A DNA stretch of 57,508 nt from Eubacterium sp. (GTDB lineage Bacteria; Bacillota; Clostridia; Peptostreptococcales; Anaerovoracaceae): assembly GCA_021769965.1 (NCBI GenBank), contig JAETRU010000017.1, positions 1-57,508 on the forward strand, read 5' to 3'. How positions within the stretch are numbered: the first letter of the stretch is position 1; each line of letters opens with the position of its first letter. Shown here piece by piece: positions 17,275-26,520 of the stretch. The notes under the pieces are model-generated. The model was not told where the DNA came from and did not search any database. It worked only from the letters and a program-made list of their open reading frames with translations. The position numbers and the translations under genes were made by a program.

Positions 17275-18096
17275 ATGACGATACAGGAAATGAAAGAAAG
17301 AAAAAGAGAACTTGGTTACTCCAATGCTATGATCGCCGATCTGTCCGGCGTGCCCCTGGGCACTGTGCAGAAAATTTTTGGCGGCGCCACTTCCGCTCCC
17401 CGCTATGAGACGCTTCAGGCTCTGGAACGGGTCCTGAAGGAAGACATCACGCCTTCCATGCCAAAGCCTTCCGCAGCCGGCGCATCCTCCGTGGGAGAAT
17501 CCACTGTCCCTTATTTCGCGAAAAAACAGGGAGAGTATACCGTCGAGGACTATTACAGTCTGCCGGAGGATAAACGATTTGAACTGATCGACGGCGTCAT
17601 CTACGATATGACTGCGCCAAACTCTCCGCACCAGCTGATCAGCGGATATATCTTTAACCAGCTTTTCAACCATATCGCGTCAAAGAACGGCAGCTGCCTG
17701 CCTATGATCTCTCCGCTGGACGTACAGCTGGACTGCGACGACAAGACCATGGTGCAGCCGGACGTGATCATCATCTGCGACCGGAACAAAATCATCCAGC
17801 GCTGTATCTACGGCGCACCCGACTTTGTGCTGGAGGTCCTCTCCCGCTCTACCAGAAAAAAGGACATGGTCATCAAACTGAACAAATACATGAGCGCCGG
17901 TGTGCGCGAATACTGGATGATCGATCCGGACAAGAAGAAGGTCATGATCTACGATTTTAAACACGATAATTATCCCGTTATCACGGGGTTTGACACGGTG
18001 GTTCCTGTGGCTGTACTGGACGACGAATGCAAAATTGACTTCCGCGCCCTTTATGATTATATCCGGTTTCTGTATGAAAAGAGCGGTCCCATTTAA
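17275..18096 (+). CDS. HTH domain fused to Uma2-family PD-(D/E)XK nuclease fold
   Basis: 273-aa two-domain protein. Residues 1-60 (MTIQEMKERKRELGYSNAMIADLSGVPLGTVQKIFGG) are a Cro/XRE-like helix-turn-helix. After a Ser/Ala/Pro linker, residues about 85-265 are a Uma2 domain (PF05685): FELIDGVIYDM, VQPDVIIICD, APDFVLEVLSRSTRKKD and NKYMSAGVREYWMIDP. These hold the acidic residues and lysine expected of the restriction-endonuclease-like fold. Uma2 proteins are mostly uncharacterised; they are abundant in Cyanobacteria and occur scattered in Clostridia. The ATG at 17275 follows GGAAGGAG. Solitary gene with a strong promoter and terminator; a DNA-directed nuclease or regulator role is inference. 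Confidence 0.85.
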   Translation: MTIQEMKERKRELGYSNAMIADLSGVPLGTVQKIFGGATSAPRYETLQALERVLKEDITPSMPKPSAAGASSVGESTVPYFAKKQGEYTVEDYYSLPEDKRFELIDGVIYDMTAPNSPHQLISGYIFNQLFNHIASKNGSCLPMISPLDVQLDCDDKTMVQPDVIIICDRNKIIQRCIYGAPDFVLEVLSRSTRKKDMVIKLNKYMSAGVREYWMIDPDKKKVMIYDFKHDNYPVITGFDTVVPVAVLDDECKIDFRALYDYIRFLYEKSGPI

Positions 18097-18134
18097 CTGT
18101 GAGACACAGCGAGGAATCTTCCTGCTAAAGTAAC

Positions 18135-18185
18135 AAAAGAGGGCATCCCTCCCGAAATCCATTCTATCAGGGGGTGCCCTCTTTT
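18135..18185. terminator. Bidirectional terminator between Uma2 and pyc
   Basis: Arms AAAAGAGGGCA (18135-18145) and TGCCCTCTTTT (18175-18185), extended inward by further C:G pairs. The A- and T-runs serve both convergent genes. Confidence 0.88.
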
Positions 18186-18215
18186 CATATCTTTTCTCTG
18201 TTTCAGTGTTTCAGC

Positions 18216-21200
18216 TTATTTAGTTTCTTCCTCGGCTCTCAGCTTGGCTACCAGTTCTCCTGCCTTGACCTGCTGGCCTTCGTTGACATAAATCGTGTCC
18301 ACGATGCCTTCAGCGGTTGCCAGAATATTGGTTTCCATCTTCATAGCCTCGATAACTGCGATCGGCTGCTTCTCAGCTACCTTCTCGCCTTCCTTCACCA
18401 GAATCTTTATGATATTGCCCGGGATATTAGCGCCGATCTCCATCGGATCGCTTTCGTTAGCAAAACGAACCGTCGCGATGGAAGAAACCGCCGACTGCAT
18501 ATCCTCATCTTTGATCTTGACAACTCTTCTGTTGCCGTTGACTTCGAATACCAGGTCTCTGTTGCCTTCCGCGTCGACTTTTCTGATCTCGTGAAGCTTG
18601 ATAACCAGGATCTTACCTTCTTCCAGTTTCACTTCGCAGGTCTCGCCTTCTTCCAGACCGTGGAAGAAGATATCGCTGCCCATGTAACGGAAGTTGCCGT
18701 CCTTCTTCATGCTGGTCAGATAATCCTCAAAGACCTTTGGATACATAGCGTAGCTGAGTACCTCCTGCATATTGCCTTCCAGATCGAAGTGCTTCTGCAG
18801 GCCGGTTCTGATATATTCAAAGTCTTCCGGCGGCAGCAGTTCACCAGGTCTGCAGGTGATCGGTTCTTTGTCCTTCAGAACCAGCTTCTGCAGATCTTCT
18901 GGGAATCCGCCTTCCGGCTGACCCATCATACCCTCGAAATAGGATACCGTGGAATCCGGGAAGTCAATGCCTTTTCCCTTTTCCAGAATATTTTCCGGCG
19001 TCATGTCATTCTGCACCATGAAGATGGCCAGATCGCCCACCACCTTAGAAGACGGTGTTACCTTGACGATATCACCCAGCATCTGGTTTACGGCCTTATA
19101 CATATCCTTAACTTCCTGGAACTTGTGTCCCAGACCGAAGGATTCTACCTGCGGTTTCAGGTTGGAATACTGTCCGCCAGGAATTTCATATTTATAAATT
19201 TCCGCGGTGGAAGTCGCCATGTCGGACTCAAATTTCTTGTAAACCGGTCTGACATCTCTCCAGTATTCGGAGATCTTCTGAATGCCGTCCAGATCGATAC
19301 CTGTATCTCTGCTGCTGTTTTCAACTGCGGCGACTACCGAATTCAGCGCCGGCTGTGAAGTCAGTCCGGACATACTGTTGAACGCGGCGTCTACGATATC
19401 CACGCCTGCCTGCGCAGCCATCAGGATGGTCGCAACTCCGTTTCCGGATGTATCGTGGGTATGCAGATGGATCGGAATGCTGATCTCCTGTTTCAGCGCG
19501 TTGACCAGCTTGTAAGCCGCCATCGGCTTTAACAGACCGGACATATCTTTGATACCCAGGATGTGAGAGCCTCTCTTTTCCAGCTCCTTTGCCATTCTGA
19601 TATAGTAATCCAGATTGTACTTGGTTCTGGTATCGTCCAGAATATCACCTGTGTAGCACAGGCACGCTTCTGCCACTTTGCCCTGATTCAGAGTCTCATC
19701 CAAAGCTACTTCCATGCCCTGGATCCAGTTGAGGGAGTCAAAGATACGGAACACATCGATGCCCGCTTTTGCGGATTCTTTGACGAATTCTCTGATCACA
19801 TTATCCGGATAATTCTTGTATCCAACAGCGTTAGCACCTCTGATCAGCATCTGGAACATGATGTTAGGAATCTTTGTTCTCAGAGTCTCCAGTCTTTCCC
19901 AAGGATTTTCTTTCAGGAATCTGAACGCTGTATCAAAGGTTGCTCCGCCCCACATTTCCAGGGAGAACATATCTTTGCCGTACAGAGCTACTGCAGGCGC
20001 GATCTTTTCCATATCCACGGATCTGACACGGGTTGCCATCAGGGACTGCTGCGCGTCTCTCATCGTCGTATCGGTGATCAGAAGCTTCTTCTGATCCAGT
20101 GCCCATTTCGCGACAGCTTCCGGTCCTTTCTGATCCAGCATCTGCTTGGTGCCGGACAGGACATTGATCTCCGTCATCGGGATTCTCGGGAATACAGGTA
20201 CATTGAACTGCGGTTTGATGCCCTTAGTCTCGTTGACCACCTTATTTCCTATGTAATTCAGGACTTTTAACTCTTTATCGTCAGCCTTTCTGATGTTCAT
20301 CAGCTCCGGATTTGCCGCGATAAATCCTGTATCGCACTCACCGGCCTTAAATGTCGGATGATTCAGCACGTTGAGCAGAAAACCGATGTTGGTCTTGACA
20401 CCTTTGATCTCGGTCTCTCTCAGAGCTCTGATGGCCTTTCTCCTTGCAGCCTCAAAGGTGTTTGCATACGCAGTCTGCTTAACCAGCAGGCTGTCATAAT
20501 ACGGTGATATCTCAGCGCCGGTAAAACCGTTGCCTCCATCCAGACGGATGCCGTAGCCGGACGCACTTCTGTAGAATTCGATCGTGCCGGTGTCAGGCGC
20601 AAAACCGTTGGCAGGATCCTCTGTAGTGATTCTGCACTGGATCGCATAACCTCTCATCTGAATGTCCTTCTGGCTCTTGATATTGATCTCATCGGAATCC
20701 AGCGTATAGCCCTCCGCGATCAGGATCTGAGACTGAACGATATCAAGACCCGTCACCATCTCCGTTACAGTATGCTCTACCTGAATTCTCGGGTTCATCT
20801 CGATGAAGTAATGATTGCCGTGTTTATCCATGAGGAATTCCACAGTGCCGGCACTTCTGTAGTTTACAAAGCGGGCAATTTTCAGGGCGTCTTCACAGAT
20901 GGCCTTTCTCTTCTCCTTTGTCAGGCACAGAGAAGGCGTAAACTCAATGACCTTCTGATGTCTTCTCTGAATGGAACAGTCTCTCTCACACAGGTGAACC
21001 ACATTGCCGTACTTATCGCCCAGCACCTGTACTTCGATATGCTTCGGCGCTTCCAGATATTTTTCAATGAAAATGTCGTCGATGCCGAAAGCTTTCTTTG
21101 CTTCGCTCTTGGCACTTCTGTACTCCGGAATCAGGTCCTCCTCGTTTCTGACGATTCTCATACCTCTTCCGCCGCCGCCTGCAGCTGCCTTCAGAATGAT

Positions 21201-21680
21201 CGGATAGCCGCATTTTCTCGCAAATTCTTTCGCTTCTTCTTCAGATGTGATCGCCTTTTCCACACCCGGGATCGTCGGCACGCCCACCTTCTTAGCAACC
21301 AGCTTGGACTGGATCTTGTCTCCCAGGCTGCTCATCATGGTGTGAGTCGGTCCAATGAATTCGATACCTGCCTCTTCACAGGCAGCAGCGAATTCTTCAT
21401 TCTCGGACAGGAATCCGTATCCTGGATGGATAGCGTCTACGCCCTTTGCCTTGGCCAGACTGATGATCTCCTCAATGCTCAGATACGCGGCAACCGGGGT
21501 CTTTCCCTTGCCGATCTGGTAGGATTCGTCTGCCTTGGTCCTGAACAACGCATTTCTGTCCTCTTCTGAGTAAATCGCGACCGTTCTGATGCCCAGCTCA
21601 TGGCAGGCTCTGAAAATACGGATAGCGATCTCGCCTCTGTTAGCGACTAAGACTCTCTTGAATTTTTTAATTTCTTTCAT
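18216..21680 (-). CDS. pyc: Pyruvate carboxylase
   Basis: Biotin- and ATP-dependent carboxylation of pyruvate to oxaloacetate in the cytoplasm, an anaplerotic step. The 1154-aa protein has the full single-chain layout: biotin carboxylase with RVLVANRGEIAIRIFRACHELG and the ATP-grasp loop AAAGGGGRGMRIV (residues 1 to about 460), carboxyltransferase with ITDTTMRDAQQSLMATRVRS (about 535-830), the tetramerisation region, and a C-terminal biotinyl domain with VIEAMKMETNI where Lys is biotinylated. The ribosome site is AGGAGACCAAG before ATG. It lies 48 bases behind the mscS-type gene and may be read from the bipA promoter, but a separate weak promoter is possible. Confidence 0.97.
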   Translation of the reverse strand: MKEIKKFKRVLVANRGEIAIRIFRACHELGIRTVAIYSEEDRNALFRTKADESYQIGKGKTPVAAYLSIEEIISLAKAKGVDAIHPGYGFLSENEEFAAACEEAGIEFIGPTHTMMSSLGDKIQSKLVAKKVGVPTIPGVEKAITSEEEAKEFARKCGYPIILKAAAGGGGRGMRIVRNEEDLIPEYRSAKSEAKKAFGIDDIFIEKYLEAPKHIEVQVLGDKYGNVVHLCERDCSIQRRHQKVIEFTPSLCLTKEKRKAICEDALKIARFVNYRSAGTVEFLMDKHGNHYFIEMNPRIQVEHTVTEMVTGLDIVQSQILIAEGYTLDSDEINIKSQKDIQMRGYAIQCRITTEDPANGFAPDTGTIEFYRSASGYGIRLDGGNGFTGAEISPYYDSLLVKQTAYANTFEAARRKAIRALRETEIKGVKTNIGFLLNVLNHPTFKAGECDTGFIAANPELMNIRKADDKELKVLNYIGNKVVNETKGIKPQFNVPVFPRIPMTEINVLSGTKQMLDQKGPEAVAKWALDQKKLLITDTTMRDAQQSLMATRVRSVDMEKIAPAVALYGKDMFSLEMWGGATFDTAFRFLKENPWERLETLRTKIPNIMFQMLIRGANAVGYKNYPDNVIREFVKESAKAGIDVFRIFDSLNWIQGMEVALDETLNQGKVAEACLCYTGDILDDTRTKYNLDYYIRMAKELEKRGSHILGIKDMSGLLKPMAAYKLVNALKQEISIPIHLHTHDTSGNGVATILMAAQAGVDIVDAAFNSMSGLTSQPALNSVVAAVENSSRDTGIDLDGIQKISEYWRDVRPVYKKFESDMATSTAEIYKYEIPGGQYSNLKPQVESFGLGHKFQEVKDMYKAVNQMLGDIVKVTPSSKVVGDLAIFMVQNDMTPENILEKGKGIDFPDSTVSYFEGMMGQPEGGFPEDLQKLVLKDKEPITCRPGELLPPEDFEYIRTGLQKHFDLEGNMQEVLSYAMYPKVFEDYLTSMKKDGNFRYMGSDIFFHGLEEGETCEVKLEEGKILVIKLHEIRKVDAEGNRDLVFEVNGNRRVVKIKDEDMQSAVSSIATVRFANESDPMEIGANIPGNIIKILVKEGEKVAEKQPIAVIEAMKMETNILATAEGIVDTIYVNEGQQVKAGELVAKLRAEEETK

Positions 21681-21728
21681 CTTGGTCTCCTATTCTCTTA
21701 TGTTAAAAAAATTAAAATATAAACGGTT

Positions 21729-22535
21729 TCATTTCTTTAATATGTGAACGTCCAGCTGCGGATACGGGATGCTGATCCCGGCCTCATCAAATGCCAGCTT
21801 CACATTCTCTTCCAAAAAGTATTTTACATCGTAGTAATGCTCTGTCCTGCACCATACCCGGAAATCCATCAGAACAGCGCTCTCTCCGTGAGAGGAAACA
21901 CCGATGACCGGCTCAGGCTCAGGCAAAACATATTCACAGCTTTCCGCAACATTTTCCATCAAAGTCCGGGCTTTCTCTATATCCGCGCTGTAGCTGATGG
22001 AAAACACGCAGTCTACACGCCGTGTCTCCTCCCGGGAATAGTTGGTCAGAACGGATGTGGTGATCGTTCCGTTGGGAACTGTCACGACTTTATTATCGAA
22101 AGTATGCAGCTGAGTAGTCAGCAGATCTATACTGTCAACAATACCGCAGGTTCCCGCCACCTCGATGGTATCGCCGCGGCTAAAAGGTTTGTTGATCAAA
22201 ATGATCAGTCCCCCTGCAATATTACCCAGACTGTCTTTCAGCGCGAGAGCGATCGCCGCGCCTCCTGCGCCTAAAACAGCTACCAGAGACGCTGTGCTGA
22301 TGCCCAGCTTCTGAAGCACGGTGATGATCAGAATGATCCAGAGTATCACCTTGGTCGCTTCGATGATAAACAGGTGCAGCGCTTCGTCAAGCCGGGATTT
22401 TTCCAGCGCTTTTTTCTCAAGGCGCAGGATGATCCGGATGACGATCCATCCGAGGATGAACACCACAGCCGCAAAACCCGCTTCCATGAGTATTTCAACA
22501 GTTCTGTCTGATAATCCGTCTATCTTTTCCGGCAA
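21729..22535 (-). CDS. Small-conductance mechanosensitive channel (MscS family)
   Basis: Osmotic safety valve of the cytoplasmic membrane. About 268 aa with three transmembrane segments; the pore helix LVAVLGAGGAAIALALKDSLGNIAGGLIILINKPFSRGD is the MscS signature, followed by the beta domain (VVTVPNGTITTSVLTNYSR) and the C-terminal alpha/beta domain. The only start with a good ribosome site is the TTG at 22535 (AGGAGG then 7 bases); an upstream TTG at 22553 would put that ribosome site inside the gene. It follows crcB closely. Confidence 0.92.
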   Translation of the reverse strand: MPEKIDGLSDRTVEILMEAGFAAVVFILGWIVIRIILRLEKKALEKSRLDEALHLFIIEATKVILWIILIITVLQKLGISTASLVAVLGAGGAAIALALKDSLGNIAGGLIILINKPFSRGDTIEVAGTCGIVDSIDLLTTQLHTFDNKVVTVPNGTITTSVLTNYSREETRRVDCVFSISYSADIEKARTLMENVAESCEYVLPEPEPVIGVSSHGESAVLMDFRVWCRTEHYYDVKYFLEENVKLAFDEAGISIPYPQLDVHILKK

Positions 22536-22556
22536 TTCATCACCTCCTGCCAAAGT

Positions 22557-22922
22557 CTATATCAAACCACCTGCCAGCCGCCTGCCTGCCCATACGCCGA
22601 TGACGCAGGTGCATACGCTGGCCGCGGCATACAAAATGCCTGTAACAGGATGATCGTTTTCCAGCAAATTGAACAATTCCAGCGAAAACGTGGAAAAGGT
22701 CGTAAACCCGCCGCACACGCCGACCTTGACAAAAGTCACCAGATCGGGGTTTATCTCCTCTCTGCTCGCCGCGACTCCCGCAACAAATCCGATCAAAACA
22801 GCGCCTGCCAGATTGATCAAAAAGGTCATCATGGGAAAGACGGTCTTCACAGGAAGGAGTCCCAGGCCGTAGCGGGCCGAAGCGCCCACTGCGCCTCCTA
22901 AGGCTGCCATAAGAACGCCCAT
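22557..22922 (-). CDS. crcB: Fluoride exporter Fluc/CrcB
   Basis: 121-aa four-helix fluoride channel that works as an antiparallel dimer. GGAVGASARYGL, the N-x-x-G in FLINLAGAVLIGF and GVCGGFTTFSTFSLE (with the Phe-box and central sodium-site TFS motif) are clear. Many Firmicutes need two paralogues; here a single copy is seen. Its ATG starts one base after the bipA stop codon, and the ribosome site must lie within the bipA end (GAAGGTCAGGCAG). No fluoride riboswitch precedes it, so it is probably expressed constitutively with bipA. Confidence 0.95.
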   Translation of the reverse strand: MGVLMAALGGAVGASARYGLGLLPVKTVFPMMTFLINLAGAVLIGFVAGVAASREEINPDLVTFVKVGVCGGFTTFSTFSLELFNLLENDHPVTGILYAAASVCTCVIGVWAGRRLAGGLI

Positions 22923-22923
22923 C

Positions 22924-24795
22924 TTATCTGCCTGACCTTCTGCGCTCGATTTCCCGAAGCAACTTCTTTCTCAGACGGATATCATCCGGCGTGATCTCTA
23001 CCAGTTCATCATCCTCGATGAATTCCAATGCTTCTTCCAGAGTAAAAACCCGCGGCGGAGACAATTTGATCGCCTCATCACTGCCGGCCGCGCGCATGTT
23101 GCTGACCTTTTTGGCCTTGCACGGGTTGACTTCCATATCGTCGCTCCGGCTGTTCATGCCCACGATCATGCCTTCGTACACCTTTGTTCCCGGCTCTACG
23201 AACATCTGAACCCGCTCGCCGATATTGAACAGAGCGTACGGCGTGCAGGTACCTTCCTCGATAGCGATGGCCACGCCGTTGCCTCTTCCCTGGATCTCGC
23301 CTTTGTAAGGCTGGAACTCCAGAAATCTGCGTTCCATGGTACCTTCGCCTCTGGTATCATTGATGAACTCGGAGCGATAGCCCAGCAGACCTCTGGTGGG
23401 CACGTGGTATTCCAGTCTGGAATAACCGTTCTCACCGGTCATCTGGACCATGATACCTTTTCGCAGGTTCAGCTTGCTGATGACGGTACCGGCGTACTCG
23501 TCGGGCACGCTGATGACCACCTCCTCCACAGGTTCCAGTTTGCGGCCGGTCTCATCTCTGCGGATGATGACCTCCGGCTTGGAAACAGCCAGTTCATAGC
23601 CTTCCCTGCGCATGTTCTCTATCAAAATGGACAGATGAAGCTCTCCTCTGCCCGACACTTTGAAACAGTCGGTAGAGTCGGTCTCCTCGACCATGAGGCC
23701 TACATTGACCTCCAGCTCTTTGTCCAGTCTCTCTCTGATGTGTCTGGATGTGACGAATTTGCCTACCTTTCCGGCAAACGGCGACTTGTTGACCATGAAA
23801 TTCATGGACAGGGTCGGCTCTTCGATGTGTATCATTTCCATCGGCTGCGGATCCTGTGGATCGCAGATCGTCTCTCCGATAGAGATATCTGAGATGCCGG
23901 ATACCACCACGATATCGCCGCATTCAGCTTCCTCCACTGCGGTCCGCTTCAGTCCGCGGTAGACAAAGACCTGACCGGCCTTTCTCTGGACGATGCTGCC
24001 GTCCTCTTTGGCGACTGCAACGGTCTGACCATCTTTGATGGTTCCTTTGGTGATCCTTCCGATGCCCAGACGGCCGATATAATCGTCATAAGCCAGTGAG
24101 GATACCTGCAGCTGCAGCGGTTCCTCCCGCAGATCCGGATAAGTTTCGCAGTGCTCAATGATAGTATCAAACAGAGGCGTGATATCAAGTCCTGCATAGC
24201 CTGCCGGCGTATGCTTCATCTTGCTGCCTCCTTCTTCCACAGAAAGTCCTTCTGCCTCCTTCGGATCTCTGACAGCGATTCCCTGTCTCGCGATACCGTA
24301 AAGGATCGGAAAATCCAGCTGCCGGTCGTTGGCGTTCAGATCCATGAACAGCTCATAGACCTCGTCTACGACCTCATCGATCCGCGCGTCCTTCTTATCG
24401 ATCTTATTGATGAACAGGATCGGATTCAGCCCCTGTTCCAGGGACTTGCTCAGTACGAATCTGGTCTGGGGCATCGGGCCTTCGCTGGAATCCACCAGCA
24501 AAATAACCGTATCCACAGTTTTCATAATACGCTCTACTTCCGAAGAGAAGTCAGCGTGTCCCGGTGTATCGACAATGTTGATTTTTACACCTTCATGCAT
24601 GATCGAGCAGTTTTTGGAATATATAGTGATCCCTCTCTCCCGCTCAATATCATCGCTATCCATCACGCAGTCCACGACTTCCTCGTTAGCCCTGAAAACT
24701 CCGCTTTGATTCAGGAACGCATCCACCAAAGTGGATTTTCCCGCATCAACATGGGCTATAACTGCGATGTTGATTATCTTCTGTTGTTCTGCCAT
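22924..24795 (-). CDS. typA: Ribosome-associated GTPase BipA/TypA
   Basis: Translational GTPase related to EF-G that assists 50S maturation, especially under stress. 623 aa. G-domain motifs: AHVDAGKSTLVDAFL (P-loop), RERGITIYSKN (switch I), DTPGHADF and NKIDKKDARIDEV, then EF-G-like domains and the BipA-specific C-terminal domain. The ATG at 24795 has AAAGAGGAATTAGA upstream; an 8-codon longer reading is not supported. The P-loop has Ala-Gly-Lys-Ser as usual. It heads bipA-crcB-mscS (-pyc). Confidence 0.96.
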   Translation of the reverse strand: MAEQQKIINIAVIAHVDAGKSTLVDAFLNQSGVFRANEEVVDCVMDSDDIERERGITIYSKNCSIMHEGVKINIVDTPGHADFSSEVERIMKTVDTVILLVDSSEGPMPQTRFVLSKSLEQGLNPILFINKIDKKDARIDEVVDEVYELFMDLNANDRQLDFPILYGIARQGIAVRDPKEAEGLSVEEGGSKMKHTPAGYAGLDITPLFDTIIEHCETYPDLREEPLQLQVSSLAYDDYIGRLGIGRITKGTIKDGQTVAVAKEDGSIVQRKAGQVFVYRGLKRTAVEEAECGDIVVVSGISDISIGETICDPQDPQPMEMIHIEEPTLSMNFMVNKSPFAGKVGKFVTSRHIRERLDKELEVNVGLMVEETDSTDCFKVSGRGELHLSILIENMRREGYELAVSKPEVIIRRDETGRKLEPVEEVVISVPDEYAGTVISKLNLRKGIMVQMTGENGYSRLEYHVPTRGLLGYRSEFINDTRGEGTMERRFLEFQPYKGEIQGRGNGVAIAIEEGTCTPYALFNIGERVQMFVEPGTKVYEGMIVGMNSRSDDMEVNPCKAKKVSNMRAAGSDEAIKLSPPRVFTLEEALEFIEDDELVEITPDDIRLRKKLLREIERRRSGR

Positions 24796-24830
24796 TCTAA
24801 TTCCTCTTTTACAATACAAAATATCATATA

Positions 24831-24859
24831 ATTATACCGCATTTTCAAGGATTATTCAA
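24831..24859 (-). promoter_or_regulatory. Sigma-A promoter of the typA-crcB-mscS operon
   Basis: Minus strand TTGAAT (24854-24859), 17 bases, TATAAT (24831-24836), about 30 bases before the start codon. Confidence 0.8.
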
Positions 24860-24956
24860 TAGTTTGCGCATGTATACATACAAAACTTTTTCACGTTAGT
24901 GAGTGAAAGCCGATCCGCAGGGTTTTGCCACGTCTGAGAGTGCCATGTTATGTTTC

Positions 24957-25007
24957 AATTGAGCAAAATCCTCAGAAATTAACTCTTTTGCTCTGATTTG
25001 CTCAATT
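24957..25007. repeat. Intergenic element with alternative hairpins
   Basis: Three arms based on GAGCAAA: AATTGAGCAAAATC (24957-24970), TTTTGCTC (24986-24993) and GATTTGCTCAATT (24995-25007). The first arm can pair with either of the other two, so two exclusive stems are possible. The whole gap 24860-25057 has no gene; it lies upstream of the typA promoter and past the methyltransferase terminator. Confidence 0.5.
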
Positions 25008-25057
25008 CAAAGAACCTTCTGCAAATCGAACCTTTGACCGGACCCTCCTGCCCTAGT

Positions 25058-25108
25058 AAAAAGAGCTGCCGCAGCAGCGACTATTACCCGCTCTGCAACA
25101 GCTCTTTT
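25058..25108 (-). terminator. Terminator of the methyltransferase gene
   Basis: Arms AAAAGAGCTG (25059-25068) and CAGCTCTTTT (25099-25108); the T-run TTTTTAC follows on the minus strand. Confidence 0.8.
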
Positions 25109-25168
25109 AAATATTTAAGAATGATTCTTTTTCCTTTGATCATTAGCTCGATCTCATCAGATGTCCTC

Positions 25169-26356
25169 TCAGCGAGTAACTTCAAGGGCGCCCAGCTTCT
25201 CTATCGACGGCTTCACCTGATAGAAATCCCGAAGGGCCTCATATTCCCTCTGCGCCGCCGCAGCCTTTGACGGATCCGGCCGCCGGGGCAGAACAGCTTT
25301 GATCATAATATTGCGGGCCGTATGCTCCAGACTGGTAAACTCGATCATAGCCACATCGTAACCCGCGGCTTCCAGTTTCAGCCCCCGCAGACCGTCGGTC
25401 AGATACTCGGTCAGGCGGTCTTTCAGGATACCGTATTTCAGCATCGGCTGATGCAGGTCGTTTCGGATCTGGGAAAACAGTTCATGCTGGCAGCACGGTA
25501 CGGACAGAATGACCGGCGCATGCCACGATACAGCATTGATCAAAGCGTAATCTGTCGCGGTATCACAGGCATGCAGCGTGACCACCATGTCGGCGTGATC
25601 CTCAGTGTAATCTGCGATGTCGCCCATGAGAAACTGCAGCCCGTCATAGTGGAGATCAGAAGCGATCTTACTGCAGAAGGCTATCACATCTTTTTTCAGA
25701 TCCAGTCCGATGATATCCACATCTCTGTTTTTCACGATCTTCAGGTAATAATACAGGGCAAAGGTCAGATAAGCCTTGCCGCAGCCAAAGTCGATGATCT
25801 TCAGCCGCTTGTCCTCTGGCAGCGCCGGAAAAACATCTTCCACGATCTCCAGATAACGGTTGATCTGGCGGAACTTGCTGTAATGGCGCTGGATCACCTT
25901 GCCGCTCTGGTCCATAACGCCCAGTCTGATGAGAAAATCACAGGGCCTGCCGTCGGGAATAATGTACTGTTTGGTCCTGTTGTGCGCAAGGGCCGGCATG
26001 GCGCGGGTGGCAGGCCTGGTGGTGAATCTGGCCTTCTCCGGCTTTGACGCCAGGATCTGAATATCCTCCGACGCCGTAAAGACGTTGACCTGTTTGAAAT
26101 CCTCCCGCACCAGAGTCACAGCCTTTGCCAAAGCCGCCTCAGCAGAAAGGTTTTCGTGGGTCACTTTTTTATCAAAGGTGTATTCTGCCTGATACATCCG
26201 CCGGCCGGAAAGCTGCACCGGCCGGATAGTCACTTTGCTGTATTCCAGACTTTTTCTCCGTCTGGCAGAAAAAATCATACGTATCAGCTGGCCGTCCTCC
26301 TGAAAGAGTTCGGCAAAACGCTGCTTTAGAGCATCTGGCGCTCCTGATCGATTCAT
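25169..26356 (-). CDS. Class I SAM-dependent methyltransferase (Methyltransf_32-like)
   Basis: 395-aa cytoplasmic protein. An N-terminal region of about 190 residues of unknown fold precedes a Rossmann methyltransferase domain: motif I KIIDFGCGKAYLTFALYYYL, acidic loop DIIGLDLKKDVI, then MGDIADY, VVTLHACDTATDYAL and the post-motif SVPCCQHEL. The last two are typical of the PF13679 group, whose eukaryotic relatives include RRNAD1/GSTCD; bacterial members are often guessed to act on RNA. The true substrate is unknown. Single gene with its own terminator. Confidence 0.82.
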   Translation of the reverse strand: MNRSGAPDALKQRFAELFQEDGQLIRMIFSARRRKSLEYSKVTIRPVQLSGRRMYQAEYTFDKKVTHENLSAEAALAKAVTLVREDFKQVNVFTASEDIQILASKPEKARFTTRPATRAMPALAHNRTKQYIIPDGRPCDFLIRLGVMDQSGKVIQRHYSKFRQINRYLEIVEDVFPALPEDKRLKIIDFGCGKAYLTFALYYYLKIVKNRDVDIIGLDLKKDVIAFCSKIASDLHYDGLQFLMGDIADYTEDHADMVVTLHACDTATDYALINAVSWHAPVILSVPCCQHELFSQIRNDLHQPMLKYGILKDRLTEYLTDGLRGLKLEAAGYDVAMIEFTSLEHTARNIMIKAVLPRRPDPSKAAAAQREYEALRDFYQVKPSIEKLGALEVTR

Positions 26357-26520
26357 AGGGATTCTCTCTTTCTATCGTAAATTGGTATTTATAGTCCGTT
26401 TTTTATAGGATATAACTGAAATCATTTTAACACAGATCCCGGCATGATTCAATCGTATCGCGCCGGCAGTACTTTACGAAACTCCCATTAACACGACCCC
26501 GGCTATGACCTGTATGCGCT

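Noticed and set aside
18174-19358. Plus-strand ORF of 394 aa opposite pyruvate carboxylase
   Set aside because: Antisense of the biotinyl and carboxyltransferase domains; composition dictated by the real gene.
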